Shown piece after piece: positions 42,700 through 50,580 of a DNA stretch of 64,000 nucleotides. The translations under genes and the position numbers were made by a program. Below the pieces are notes generated by a model that had not been told where the DNA came from, ran no database searches, and was given only the letters and a program-made list of their open reading frames with translations. How positions within the stretch are numbered: position 1 is the stretch's first letter; each line of letters begins with the position of its first letter. Source of the DNA: Lachnoanaerobaculum sanguinis (GTDB lineage: Bacteria > Bacillota > Clostridia > Lachnospirales > Lachnospiraceae); the NCBI RefSeq assembly GCF_033242365.1, contig NZ_BTHK01000011.1, positions 1-64,000 of the forward strand, given 5' to 3'.

Positions 42700-44123
42700 T
42701 GAAAAGAGAAGAAATTGAGAAGAAGCTCGACACTGCTGTATCGGGAATGATTCCCGAGGATATGTTTAAAAGAATTTCTGAAAATATTGTTTCTGTTGAC
42801 GCAGAAAGGATTGAAAAAGGAATGAAGAAGAAGTTTAATATATTCGGTAAGGGATTTATAGGAGTGGCGGTTGCCGCTTGTGTGCTGTTTGCAGTAGGAG
42901 TTGTAGGTGTTCCGTATTACGGAAATAACTATGTTCCGGATTCACATGTGGATATTGACGTAAATCCGGGAGTTGAGATTGTAACAAACAAAAAGAATAA
43001 GGTTTTAGAAGTTCAGTCCACAAATCAGGACGGAGCAAGCGTTATTGACGGAATGGATCTAAAGAATACCGAGCTTAAGGTTGCCGTTAATGCGCTTATA
43101 GGTTCAATGGTCCAAAAGGGTTATATCCAAAATGACAATACAGGTATTTTGGTAACCGTAAGAAATGATAATGAAGAAAAGGCAAACAAAGTTAAGGCGG
43201 AAGTGCTAAATGATATAAATACTGCACTTTCAACAAATTCGGTACAGGCAACAGTTATAAATCAGACTGTAAAGACTACTGTGGATGCAAAGAAGTTTGC
43301 GACAGAAAACAATATATCCATAGGAAAGGCGGTATTTGTACTGAATCTTGCCGCTAAAGACGGTTCTCTGGATGCAAAAGAACTTGCCAAGATGAAAGTA
43401 AGCGAGATTGCAAGTCTGGTTGTACAAAAGGGCATAGATATCAGAGATATAGTTGATTACGATTTTGATGACAGTATCTGGGAAAATATTGCAGATGCTA
43501 TTGAAGATATAGATGAAGATGCGAGAGAAAAAGAAATTGCTACAAGCGCCGCCGTAGAGAACAGTACTGCAGCCGCCACAACACCACAGCCTGCTACGAC
43601 GCAGCCTGCAGTAACTGTCGCACCTGCTACAACAGCCGCACAGTCAAATAACACTGTCGGAGATATAGGCATAGAAAAGGCTAAAGAAATAGCTATGTCT
43701 CATGCAGGAGTTTCAAGCGGAAGCGTATCATTTGTAAAGGCAAAGATTGACACAGAGGATGGTGTAAAGGTTTATGATATAGAATTCTACAGCGGTAATG
43801 TTGAGTATGATTATGAAATCAACGCCGCAACAGGTGCAATAGTGTCATTTGACCAGGATATTGAAAACTATGAGATACCTACACAGCCGGCAGCGCCTAC
43901 ACAGGCACAGACAGCTTCAGTTATCTCAGTAGACAAAGCAAAGCAGATAGCACTCTCACATGCCGGTGTTAGCGGTGCAAGTTTTAAAAAAGTAAAACTT
44001 GATACAGATGACGGCGTAAGAGTTTATGAGATTGAGTTTAAGGTTGGAAATGTAGAATACGACTACGATATCGATGCTTCAAGCGGTGCGATAATATCAA
44101 GCAGTTCAGAGATAGATGATTAA
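42699..44123 (+). CDS. RsgI-like membrane anti-sigma factor with two PepSY domains
   Basis: 474 aa. A cytoplasmic N-terminus (1-50) should hold the sigma factor; a single membrane helix spans 52-71. The outside part opens with VDIDVNPGVEI (84-94), the hallmark of the RsgI/anti-sigma extracytoplasmic domain, then a helical region, a Thr/Ala/Pro-rich linker (about 285-320), and two PepSY-type repeats: IEKAKEIAMSHAGVS... and VDKAKQIALSHAGVS..., each followed by YDIEF/YEIEF and a YDYxI(N/D)AxxGAI motif. PepSY domains may sense or inhibit proteases at the surface. I chose ATG 42699 behind GGAAGAGGAGGG. Confidence 0.85.
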   Translation: MKREEIEKKLDTAVSGMIPEDMFKRISENIVSVDAERIEKGMKKKFNIFGKGFIGVAVAACVLFAVGVVGVPYYGNNYVPDSHVDIDVNPGVEIVTNKKNKVLEVQSTNQDGASVIDGMDLKNTELKVAVNALIGSMVQKGYIQNDNTGILVTVRNDNEEKANKVKAEVLNDINTALSTNSVQATVINQTVKTTVDAKKFATENNISIGKAVFVLNLAAKDGSLDAKELAKMKVSEIASLVVQKGIDIRDIVDYDFDDSIWENIADAIEDIDEDAREKEIATSAAVENSTAAATTPQPATTQPAVTVAPATTAAQSNNTVGDIGIEKAKEIAMSHAGVSSGSVSFVKAKIDTEDGVKVYDIEFYSGNVEYDYEINAATGAIVSFDQDIENYEIPTQPAAPTQAQTASVISVDKAKQIALSHAGVSGASFKKVKLDTDDGVRVYEIEFKVGNVEYDYDIDASSGAIISSSSEIDD

Positions 44124-44170
44124 GATAGATATAAAAGAATATAGTTATAAAAGTAACGATACTATACATA

Positions 44171-44199
44171 TTGACAAACCGCTAAAAAGGATTTACATT
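44171..44199 (+). promoter_or_regulatory. Promoter of the hydEGF leader
   Basis: Perfect TTGACA (44171-44176), 17-bp spacer, TACATT (44194-44199). Confidence 0.65.
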
Positions 44200-44204
44200 G
44201 TATA

Positions 44205-44334
44205 CAGATGCTCCTAACAAGGAAGACGGGATCTTTATACCGTATCTGACTTGAAAGGTGGTTTGTGAATGTATAAGATTGTGCGAATGCACATTTATTT
44301 GATTACCCAAAGCCACCGAGGCTTTGGGTTTTTT
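44205..44334 (+). ncRNA. Candidate leader RNA / riboswitch with terminator-antiterminator
   Basis: Predicted three-way junction: P1 CAGAT/ATCTG (44205-44209, 44244-44248), P2 TCCT-AACA-AGGA (44212-44223) and P3 ACGG/CCGT (44226-44229, 44240-44243). Downstream, GGTGGTTTG (44257-44265) can pair with CAAAGCCACC (44308-44317, one bulged G); this is exclusive with the terminator stem ACCCAAAGCC/GGCTTTGGGT (44305-44329) and its T run. It matches no riboswitch consensus I know. It could also be a free small RNA. Confidence 0.5.
44305..44334 (+). terminator. Terminator in the hydEGF leader
   Basis: 10-bp stem ACCCAAAGCC/GGCTTTGGGT, 5-nt loop, six T, 34 nt before the first gene. Confidence 0.88.
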
Positions 44335-44367
44335 GATACAAAAATCTATTATTTATAAAGGGGAAAT

Positions 44368-44628
44368 ATGGATAACAGAGTAGCATTGATGGCAATAATT
44401 GTGGAGGACAGGGATTCTGTAAAAGAGCTCAACGATTTATTGCATGAGTACGGAGATCATATTATCGGAAGAATGGGTATACCCTATCATAAAAGAGGTA
44501 TAAGTGTGCTGTCGGTTGCTCTCGACGCACAAAATAATGTGATTTCAAGTCTGTCAGGTAAAATCGGGAAATTACCGGGGGTAAGTATAAAAACCGCTTA
44601 TTCAAATGTGGGTGATGCAAATGGCTAA
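44368..44628 (+). CDS. TM1266-type iron-only hydrogenase system regulator
   Basis: 86-aa ACT-like protein: MDNRVALMAIIVEDRDSVKE, HIIGRMGIPYHKRGISVLSV and GKLPGVSIKTAYS. Members of this family are found next to hydEFG and are thought to be regulators; the ligand is not known. It overlaps hydE by 8 nt, so it is in the same operon. Confidence 0.85.
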   Translation: MDNRVALMAIIVEDRDSVKELNDLLHEYGDHIIGRMGIPYHKRGISVLSVALDAQNNVISSLSGKIGKLPGVSIKTAYSNVGDANG

Positions 44629-45745
44629 AGATATATCACTTTATAAGACGAACTTTAAAAATACCGAATATGACAGACATTTGGAAATTGATAAAAGCAT
44701 TGCTCTGATAGAAAGATTAGAAAAAGAAAGAAGTCTTAGCCTTGAAGAATACCAATATCTTGTAGAGAATTTGAACGAAGAGGTATTTGACTATATCAGT
44801 AAAAAGGCAAGAATTATAGGCGATGAAAATTACGGTAAAGATGTTTATCTCAGAGGCTTGATAGAGATAAGCAATATTTGCAAAAACGATTGTTATTATT
44901 GCGGAATAAGACATTCAAACAGAAATTGTGACCGCTACAGGCTCACAGAAGAAGAAATACTTGAATGTGCGGATGAAGGATACAGGCTCGGTTATAGAAC
45001 CTTTGTAATGCAGGGAGGTGAAGACGGAAAATTTGAACCGGATTATATATGTAGTATTGTAAAGAAAATCAAGGAAAAGTATAAGGACGTTGCCGTTACA
45101 CTTTCTTTGGGAGAATATGAGAAAGAAGACTATCAGAAAATGTTTGACGCAGGTGCGGACAGATATCTTTTGAGACATGAGACTGCGGACAAAGAACATT
45201 ATGAGAAACTTCACCCAAAACAGATGTCATTCGAGCACAGAATGAACTGTCTTAAAGCTTTAAAAGATATCGGATTTCAGGTAGGATGCGGATTCATGGT
45301 GGGCTCACCGTATCAAAGCTCTTTTACATTGGCTAAGGATTTAAAGTTTATAGAAGAATTCGGACCGCAGATGTGCGGTATAGGACCTTTTATACCACAT
45401 CATGATACTGCATTTAAGGACGAAAAAAGCGGCAGTATTCAAATGACTTTATTTTTAATAGCTATTCTTAGAATAATGAGACCGAATATGCTAATACCGG
45501 CAACGACTTCTTTAAGTACATTGGACAATCTGGGGAGAGAGAAGGGAATACTTGCAGGTGCAAATGTGGTGATGCCGAATCTTTCACCGTTAAAAACAAG
45601 AAAAAAATATGAACTATATGACGGAAAAGTATGTACAGGAGATGAAGCCGCTCACTGCATCGGATGTATTACCAACAGAATCAACAATATAGGTTACGGA
45701 GTTGCAAAAGTAAGAGGAGATTATAAATGTTTAAATACGATGTAA
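44621..45745 (+). CDS. hydE: [FeFe]-hydrogenase maturase HydE (radical SAM)
   Basis: Radical SAM enzyme that helps build the dithiomethylamine/iron unit of the H-cluster. ATG 44621 is preceded by GGGTGA; 374 aa. Radical SAM cluster Cys87, Cys91, Cys94 (CKNDCYYC); then MQGGEDG and CGFMVGSPYQ. The C-terminal CIGCITNRIN may hold a second cluster. It overlaps hydG by 19 nt. Confidence 0.93.
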   Translation: MAKDISLYKTNFKNTEYDRHLEIDKSIALIERLEKERSLSLEEYQYLVENLNEEVFDYISKKARIIGDENYGKDVYLRGLIEISNICKNDCYYCGIRHSNRNCDRYRLTEEEILECADEGYRLGYRTFVMQGGEDGKFEPDYICSIVKKIKEKYKDVAVTLSLGEYEKEDYQKMFDAGADRYLLRHETADKEHYEKLHPKQMSFEHRMNCLKALKDIGFQVGCGFMVGSPYQSSFTLAKDLKFIEEFGPQMCGIGPFIPHHDTAFKDEKSGSIQMTLFLIAILRIMRPNMLIPATTSLSTLDNLGREKGILAGANVVMPNLSPLKTRKKYELYDGKVCTGDEAAHCIGCITNRINNIGYGVAKVRGDYKCLNTM

Positions 45746-47175
45746 AATCAAGGAACGCCGAAGAATTTATAAACCATGAAGAAATATTGGAGACATTAAA
45801 GTTTGCCGAGGAAAATAAAAACAATATTCCTTTGATAGAAGAATACCTTGAAAAAGCAAGACCGAAAAAAACGGAGAAAGGTATTATAGCCAAAGGGCTT
45901 ACTCATAGAGAGGCATCAGTACTTCTTGCCTGTGAGGACAAGGAAATCATAGAAAAGATATATGAACTTGCCGGAGAGATAAAGCAGACCTTTTATGGAA
46001 ACAGAATAGTAATGTTTGCACCTCTCTATCTTTCAAACTACTGTGTAAACGGATGTGTATACTGTCCATATCACGCAAAGAATAAAAATATAGCCAGAAA
46101 GAAACTTACTCAGGAAGAGATAAAGAATGAGGTAATTGCACTTCAGGACATGGGACATAAGAGACTTGCCATAGAATCAGGTGAGGATCCTATAAACAGT
46201 CCTATTGAGTATATACTTGAATCCATAAAGACTATCTACAGTATAAAGCATAAAAACGGTGCTATAAGAAGAGCAAATGTAAATATTGCAGCCACTACAG
46301 TGGAAAATTATAAAAAGCTTCATGAAGCCGGAATCGGAACATATATACTTTTCCAAGAGACCTATAATAAAGAATCTTATGAGAACCTTCATCCTACAGG
46401 ACCGAAGCATAACTATATATACCATACAGAGGCTATGGACAGAGCTATGGAGGGTGGAATTGATGATGTAGGTCTTGGAGTACTCTTCGGACTGGAGTCA
46501 TATAAATATGAGTTTGCAGGAATTTTGATGCATGGGGAACACTTGGAAGCGACATTCGGAGTAGGACCTCATACTATAAGTGTACCCAGAATTAAAAGAG
46601 CCGATGATATAGATCCGGATGCTTTTGACAACGGACTTGATGATGATACTTTTGAAAAGATTATTGCATGTATAAGAATAGCGGTTCCTTATACCGGAAT
46701 GATTATCTCTACAAGAGAGAGTCAGGAAGTAAGAGAAAGAGCCTTGAAGGTGGGAATTTCACAGATAAGCGGTGCTTCAAGAACCTCAGTCGGCGGATAT
46801 ACTGAGGAAATCAGACCTACAGATTCGGAGCAGTTTGATGTATCGGATCAAAGAACTTTGGATGAGGTTGTGGACTGGCTCATGGGAATGGGACATATAC
46901 CTTCATTTTGCACCGCCTGCTACAGAGAAGGCAGAACAGGTGACAGATTTATGAGCCTTTGCAAGAGCGGACAGATTATAAACTGCTGTCATCCGAATGC
47001 TCTTATGACTCTCAGTGAATATATGACCGATTATGCATCCGATCAGACCAAAGAGCATGGAATGAAGATGATAAAATCGGAGATTGAAAAGGTAAGCAAT
47101 CCGAAGGTAAAGGAAAGAGCAATTCAGTATATCAATGAAATTGAAACTACAAATGCAAGGGATTTCAGGTTCTGA
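45727..47175 (+). CDS. hydG: [FeFe]-hydrogenase maturase HydG (radical SAM tyrosine lyase)
   Basis: Cleaves tyrosine to supply CO and CN for the H-cluster. 482 aa. Radical SAM Cys106, Cys110, Cys113 (CVNGCVYC); the C-terminal domain has the second cluster, CTACYREGRTGDRFMSLCKSG, characteristic of HydG and distinguishing it from ThiH. The GTPase hydF starts 1 nt after its stop. Confidence 0.95.
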   Translation: MFKYDVKSRNAEEFINHEEILETLKFAEENKNNIPLIEEYLEKARPKKTEKGIIAKGLTHREASVLLACEDKEIIEKIYELAGEIKQTFYGNRIVMFAPLYLSNYCVNGCVYCPYHAKNKNIARKKLTQEEIKNEVIALQDMGHKRLAIESGEDPINSPIEYILESIKTIYSIKHKNGAIRRANVNIAATTVENYKKLHEAGIGTYILFQETYNKESYENLHPTGPKHNYIYHTEAMDRAMEGGIDDVGLGVLFGLESYKYEFAGILMHGEHLEATFGVGPHTISVPRIKRADDIDPDAFDNGLDDDTFEKIIACIRIAVPYTGMIISTRESQEVRERALKVGISQISGASRTSVGGYTEEIRPTDSEQFDVSDQRTLDEVVDWLMGMGHIPSFCTACYREGRTGDRFMSLCKSGQIINCCHPNALMTLSEYMTDYASDQTKEHGMKMIKSEIEKVSNPKVKERAIQYINEIETTNARDFRF

Positions 47176-47176
47176 T

Positions 47177-48367
47177 ATGAATAGTACACCGATGGGAGAG
47201 AGAGCGACTATTTGTCTTTTCGGTCGCTGTAATGTTGGAAAATCAAGCTTGATAAATGCTATAACCTCACAGGACATTGCAATAGTATCCGATATAAGCG
47301 GAACCACAACAGATCCTGTTAAAAAGAGTATGGAGCTTTTACCGTTCGGTCCGGTGGTACTTGTGGATACACCGGGACTTGACGATAGGAGCAGTCTTGG
47401 AAATTTAAGAGTGGAAAAGAGTCTGGAATATATAGACAGAGCCGATCTTATACTCTTTGTAGTGGATGCAGGAAGCGAGTTTAGTGATGATGAGCTTGAA
47501 TTTTTAGAAAAGATAAAAGAAAAGAGATGTCTTGTTGTAGGAAATAAATGTGATTCTATAGCAGATGAAGAAAGAACAGAGAAAAAAATTGATATATATG
47601 TTTCCGCATTAAATAATATTAATATAGATAAGCTGAAAGATATGATGTCTGAGGTTCTTGGAAAAGAAAAGAAAGAAAAGACCATACTCGGTGATATGAT
47701 GAAGGAAGGTGATATTATAATGCTTGTAACACCTATAGATTCATCAGCACCGAAGGGCAGACTTATCTTACCCCAGCAGCAGGTAATAAGAGAAATTCTT
47801 GACAGGCATGGTATTGCTGTTGTGGTCCAGGTAGATGAGATAGAAGCAACACTTAAAAAATTTAATGATATTGCCTTGGTGGTATGCGATTCACAGGTGT
47901 TTAAAGAAGTGGATGAATTGATACCTCAAAACATACCTCTAACTTCATTTTCAATAATATTTGCCAACTATAAGGGGGCTCTTTACAATCTTTATAATGC
48001 TGCAAGAGTTATAGACACACTTAAAGAAGGAGATAAAATACTTATAAGTGAAGGCTGTACACATCACAGACAATGTGAAGACATAGGAAGTGTGAAAATA
48101 CCGAGGCTTGTCAGAAAATTTACAGGTTTGCAGGATGAAGATGCGTTGAAGTTTGAACTTACAAGCGGAGGAGAGTTTCCAAAAGATCTGTCTGAATACA
48201 AGATAATAATTCATTGCGGTGCATGCATGTTAAATGAAAACCAGATGAAGGCCAGAATGAAGTATGCAAATGAAGCTACAATACCAATGACAAATTATGG
48301 TATATCAATAGCTTATATGAACGGCATACTTGAAAGAGCGATGAAACCTCTTGAGGGTAAATTTTAG
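47177..48367 (+). CDS. hydF: [FeFe]-hydrogenase maturation GTPase HydF
   Basis: Scaffold GTPase that carries the diiron precursor to the hydrogenase. I chose ATG 47177 (AGG 7 nt upstream) rather than an upstream ATG inside hydG; 396 aa. P-loop GRCNVGKSS (16-24), switch SGTTTDPV, DTPGLDD, and NKCD. The C-terminal cluster ligands are CTHHRQC and HCGAC. All three maturases in one operon imply an [FeFe]-hydrogenase elsewhere in the genome. Confidence 0.95.
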   Translation: MNSTPMGERATICLFGRCNVGKSSLINAITSQDIAIVSDISGTTTDPVKKSMELLPFGPVVLVDTPGLDDRSSLGNLRVEKSLEYIDRADLILFVVDAGSEFSDDELEFLEKIKEKRCLVVGNKCDSIADEERTEKKIDIYVSALNNINIDKLKDMMSEVLGKEKKEKTILGDMMKEGDIIMLVTPIDSSAPKGRLILPQQQVIREILDRHGIAVVVQVDEIEATLKKFNDIALVVCDSQVFKEVDELIPQNIPLTSFSIIFANYKGALYNLYNAARVIDTLKEGDKILISEGCTHHRQCEDIGSVKIPRLVRKFTGLQDEDALKFELTSGGEFPKDLSEYKIIIHCGACMLNENQMKARMKYANEATIPMTNYGISIAYMNGILERAMKPLEGKF

Positions 48368-48377
48368 ATAACAAAAT

Positions 48378-48427
48378 GGGGCTTCGCCAAGATGATTCAA
48401 TCATTTAAAGCGACAGCCCCGTTTTTA
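48378..48427 (+). terminator. Terminator after hydF (convergent region)
   Basis: GGGGCT...AGCCCC stem extended by TCGC/GCGA, with inner hairpin ATGAT/ATCAT, then TTTTTA. The minus-strand gene ends right beside it, so it may serve both directions. Confidence 0.85.
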
Positions 48428-48970
48428 TCTCAAGCTAAGTAAAGAAAGTGATTCTTCATTTCTGAATTGAAGTGAAATCTCTGTGAGCTCATCGGGAGTT
48501 TCCTTCATATCTCGGCTCATCCAGAATATCAGATTATTGTAAATTCCACCTATAATATAAGAAAGCTCATATTGTTTTGAGAGTGGAAAATCTTTTGCAA
48601 GTTCACTGAATTGAAATCTCTTTGAAAGCACATCCAAAAGCAGGAATGAGAGATTAGCATAATGAATAAGTAAAATTTCTTTTCTGTAATTAAAAAAAGC
48701 GGTATATATTGAATGTATATACAGTGTAAAATCAATACTTGAAAGATTTGTATAGCCTTCAAGTGATTCTTTTAAAACCATATCAAAAAAGAATGATATA
48801 ATATCTTCCTTAGATTTAAAATGTCTGTAGTATGATGATCTGTCCACACCGGCTTTTTTGGCAATCTCACCGATTGAAATTTTTGTATAATCTTTTTCAA
48901 GCATAAGTTCTAATAGAGCACCGGCCATATAGCCCATCATCATTTCATGCGTAGTATTTTTTCGTCTCAT
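48425..48970 (-). CDS. TetR/AcrR family transcriptional regulator
   Basis: 181 aa from the ATG at 48970, which has GGAG 7 nt before it (an earlier in-frame ATG at 48982 contains that site). N-terminal DNA-binding domain: LLELMLEKDYTKISIGEIAKK, AGVDRSSYYRHFKSKEDII. The C-terminal ligand domain is not assignable. It is convergent with hydF and downstream of, and in the same orientation as, the surface-protein gene; its targets are unknown. Confidence 0.88.
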   Translation of the reverse strand: MRRKNTTHEMMMGYMAGALLELMLEKDYTKISIGEIAKKAGVDRSSYYRHFKSKEDIISFFFDMVLKESLEGYTNLSSIDFTLYIHSIYTAFFNYRKEILLIHYANLSFLLLDVLSKRFQFSELAKDFPLSKQYELSYIIGGIYNNLIFWMSRDMKETPDELTEISLQFRNEESLSLLSLR

Positions 48971-48998
48971 ATATTTCTCCATAACAAAATACAAATGA

Positions 48999-49027
48999 AT
49001 TATAATATCAGAAAAAATAAAAGGCAA
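48999..49027 (-). promoter_or_regulatory. Promoter of the TetR gene, embedded in the previous gene's terminator
   Basis: On the minus strand: TTGCCT (49027-49022), 17 bp, TATAAT (49004-48999). The -35 box lies within the right arm of the terminator hairpin of the upstream gene. Confidence 0.65.
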
Positions 49028-49061
49028 TATATATCCTTTATTTTAGATATATATTGCCTTT
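49012..49061 (-). terminator. Terminator of the surface-protein gene
   Basis: Perfect 15-bp arms AAGGCAATATATATC/GATATATATTGCCTT, followed on the minus strand by TTTATTTTTT. Confidence 0.8.
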
Positions 49062-49084
49062 AAAGAGGGATGTATAAATATTTA

Positions 49085-50344
49085 TCAGTCTTCTTTTTTC
49101 TTTGTAACTCCGGCAACCATTCCCATAGCTACCAAAGAGCCGAAGAGCATCATTACGCTTCCTGTCATGTCTGAAGCATCGGCAGTCTTAGGAACATTAA
49201 GTTTTCCTCTTGTGTTCTTTCTTGCAGAAGGACCTACAGGTGAAGGTGCCTTTGTGGCATCGCCTGCTGTATTCTGAGCTGCAGGTGTTACACTTGGAGC
49301 TGCAGGTGTCTGACTTGGAGTTGTAGCAGTGTAATTGCTGCTTGAAGAACGTCTGCCTGAACTGCCGCCTGAACTTGAACCGCCTGAACTCTTTCTTGAG
49401 TTTGAGCCTGTAGCAATTATAGAATTAGATGGTGTCGTAGGCTTTATTGTTGCTGTAGAAGATGTTGCTCTTGGTGTTGAAGGTGTAGCAACAGCAGGTG
49501 CAGCAGGTGCAACAGTTGTAGTTGTAGTAACTCTGTCTATTATGAAGATATACTGTGCATTTGAGTTCTTTGCTTTTCTTCTTACAAAGATTGCATCATT
49601 TGCACCGAGGTTTTGAACGTTTTTTCCTGAAGGAAGAGTAAGTGTAAAGTTTCCCGAAGCGTCAGGAGTAGCAGTTGCATTTGAAAGAGCTACTATATTT
49701 GAGCTTGCATTAAATATAGCGTTTGCAGCTGCAGCTGTGATAGAACCTGATACCTTTGGAGCAACAGTGTACTCATATGTGTAGTCGTTTAAGCTCTTAG
49801 CAACTGTATTAGAGTATAATGAGCCTCCTGTAACCTTTGCAGAAAGTGTAGTAGCACCTGCTGCAGGAATCTCAACGCTTATCTGTGTATCGTCATTTAC
49901 GATTTTATTTGCTGTAGCATTAAATGTTGAAGAACCTACAGTTGAAGATACTTTAACACCCATCTGCTCTGAGTTGTGGAAAAGTGTCTGCCAGTTTGCA
50001 GGGAGCTGGAAGCTGAATCCTGTCCAAGCGCCTGCGCTGCCTGTCCATGTAAGAGCAGGTGCGGTAACTATTGCAGATCCTGCATTATTAGTTATAGTAA
50101 CAGAAGTTGTAGCTTTTACAGCATCACTGATTCCTGTTCCCTCAAGGGCTACAGCTACAGTATTTCCTGAAATATTAACAGCGTCTGTATTAGGAATTGC
50201 ATGTCCCTGTGCCACTGCAGGATTTGATGCAAAACCTCCGGCGAAAACACTTAATGTAGGTAATGCGGTTGCTGATATGATCGGTGTTGCCAATGCTAAT
50301 GAAAGAGCAATTGCAATTGCTTTCTTGTTTAAATTTAATTTCAT
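49085..50344 (-). CDS. Secreted cell-wall-anchored protein with sortase-type signal
   Basis: 419 aa. A basic start and hydrophobic core (MKLNLNKKAIAIALSLALAT, about 1-36) form a signal peptide. Then comes a Thr/Ala/Asn-rich extracellular domain (about 40-275) of unknown function, a low-complexity Pro/Thr/Ser and Ser/Gly-rich wall-spanning stretch (about 280-370), and a C-terminal anchor: VPKTA (384-388), a hydrophobic helix and the tail KKKED. VPKTA is a variant of LPxTG, so a dedicated sortase may process it. AGGAGA lies 9 nt before the ATG. I do not recognise the main domain. Confidence 0.75.
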   Translation of the reverse strand: MKLNLNKKAIAIALSLALATPIISATALPTLSVFAGGFASNPAVAQGHAIPNTDAVNISGNTVAVALEGTGISDAVKATTSVTITNNAGSAIVTAPALTWTGSAGAWTGFSFQLPANWQTLFHNSEQMGVKVSSTVGSSTFNATANKIVNDDTQISVEIPAAGATTLSAKVTGGSLYSNTVAKSLNDYTYEYTVAPKVSGSITAAAANAIFNASSNIVALSNATATPDASGNFTLTLPSGKNVQNLGANDAIFVRRKAKNSNAQYIFIIDRVTTTTTVAPAAPAVATPSTPRATSSTATIKPTTPSNSIIATGSNSRKSSGGSSSGGSSGRRSSSSNYTATTPSQTPAAPSVTPAAQNTAGDATKAPSPVGPSARKNTRGKLNVPKTADASDMTGSVMMLFGSLVAMGMVAGVTKKKED

Positions 50345-50387
50345 ATTCTTATATCTCCTGTTCCTTTGAACTTTTTAACATATGCGT

Positions 50388-50393
50388 ATTATA
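50388..50393 (-). promoter_or_regulatory. -10 box of the surface-protein gene
   Basis: TATAAT on the minus strand, 44 nt before the start codon. No good -35 box is visible, which fits activator dependence. Confidence 0.45.
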
Positions 50394-50422
50394 CAATATT
50401 CTTGAAAGGATATTTTTAAAAA

Positions 50423-50460
50423 GTATAAATTGCGTGATATTAGGTATAAACTGCGTAATA
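50423..50460 (-). promoter_or_regulatory. LytTR-like direct repeats upstream of the surface-protein gene
   Basis: Two direct repeats (50423-50439 and 50444-50460) with an exact 21-bp period. On the minus strand the cores read GCAGTTTAT, 12 bp, GCAATTTAT, close to the 9-bp half sites with 12-bp spacing bound by AgrA/LytR-type response regulators. They sit just upstream of the -35 position. Confidence 0.5.
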
Positions 50461-50492
50461 AATTCAAATATTAAGTAATCTTTACATTTTTT

Positions 50493-50521
50493 GGTTATAA
50501 TCTTATCTTTTTTTTATAACC
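50493..50521. promoter_or_regulatory. Inverted repeat between divergent genes
   Basis: GGTTATAA (50493-50500) and TTATAACC (50514-50521). A TATAAT at 50531-50536 is the likely -10 of the transporter downstream; no clear -35 is visible. The repeat could be an operator for either gene. Confidence 0.4.
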
Positions 50522-50580
50522 GGATTGGGATATAATAAGATAAGTAGTGCAAATTTACTATTTTAACAATGGGGGTCAAT

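Larger units (their letters stand above)
44124..44367. other. Gene-free stretch before the hydrogenase maturation operon
   Basis: No gene. It contains a promoter (44171-44199), a structured leader with terminator (44205-44334), and the ribosome site AAAGGGGAAAT. Confidence 0.7.

Noticed and set aside
44205..44334. Known riboswitch or T-box before hydEGF
   Set aside because: GGTGG resembles part of a T-box, but the downstream consensus and specifier stem are missing; no known aptamer core fits.
46903..47685. Long open frame on the minus strand across hydG/hydF
   Set aside because: It is the shadow of two well-supported genes and has no ribosome site or recognisable domain.
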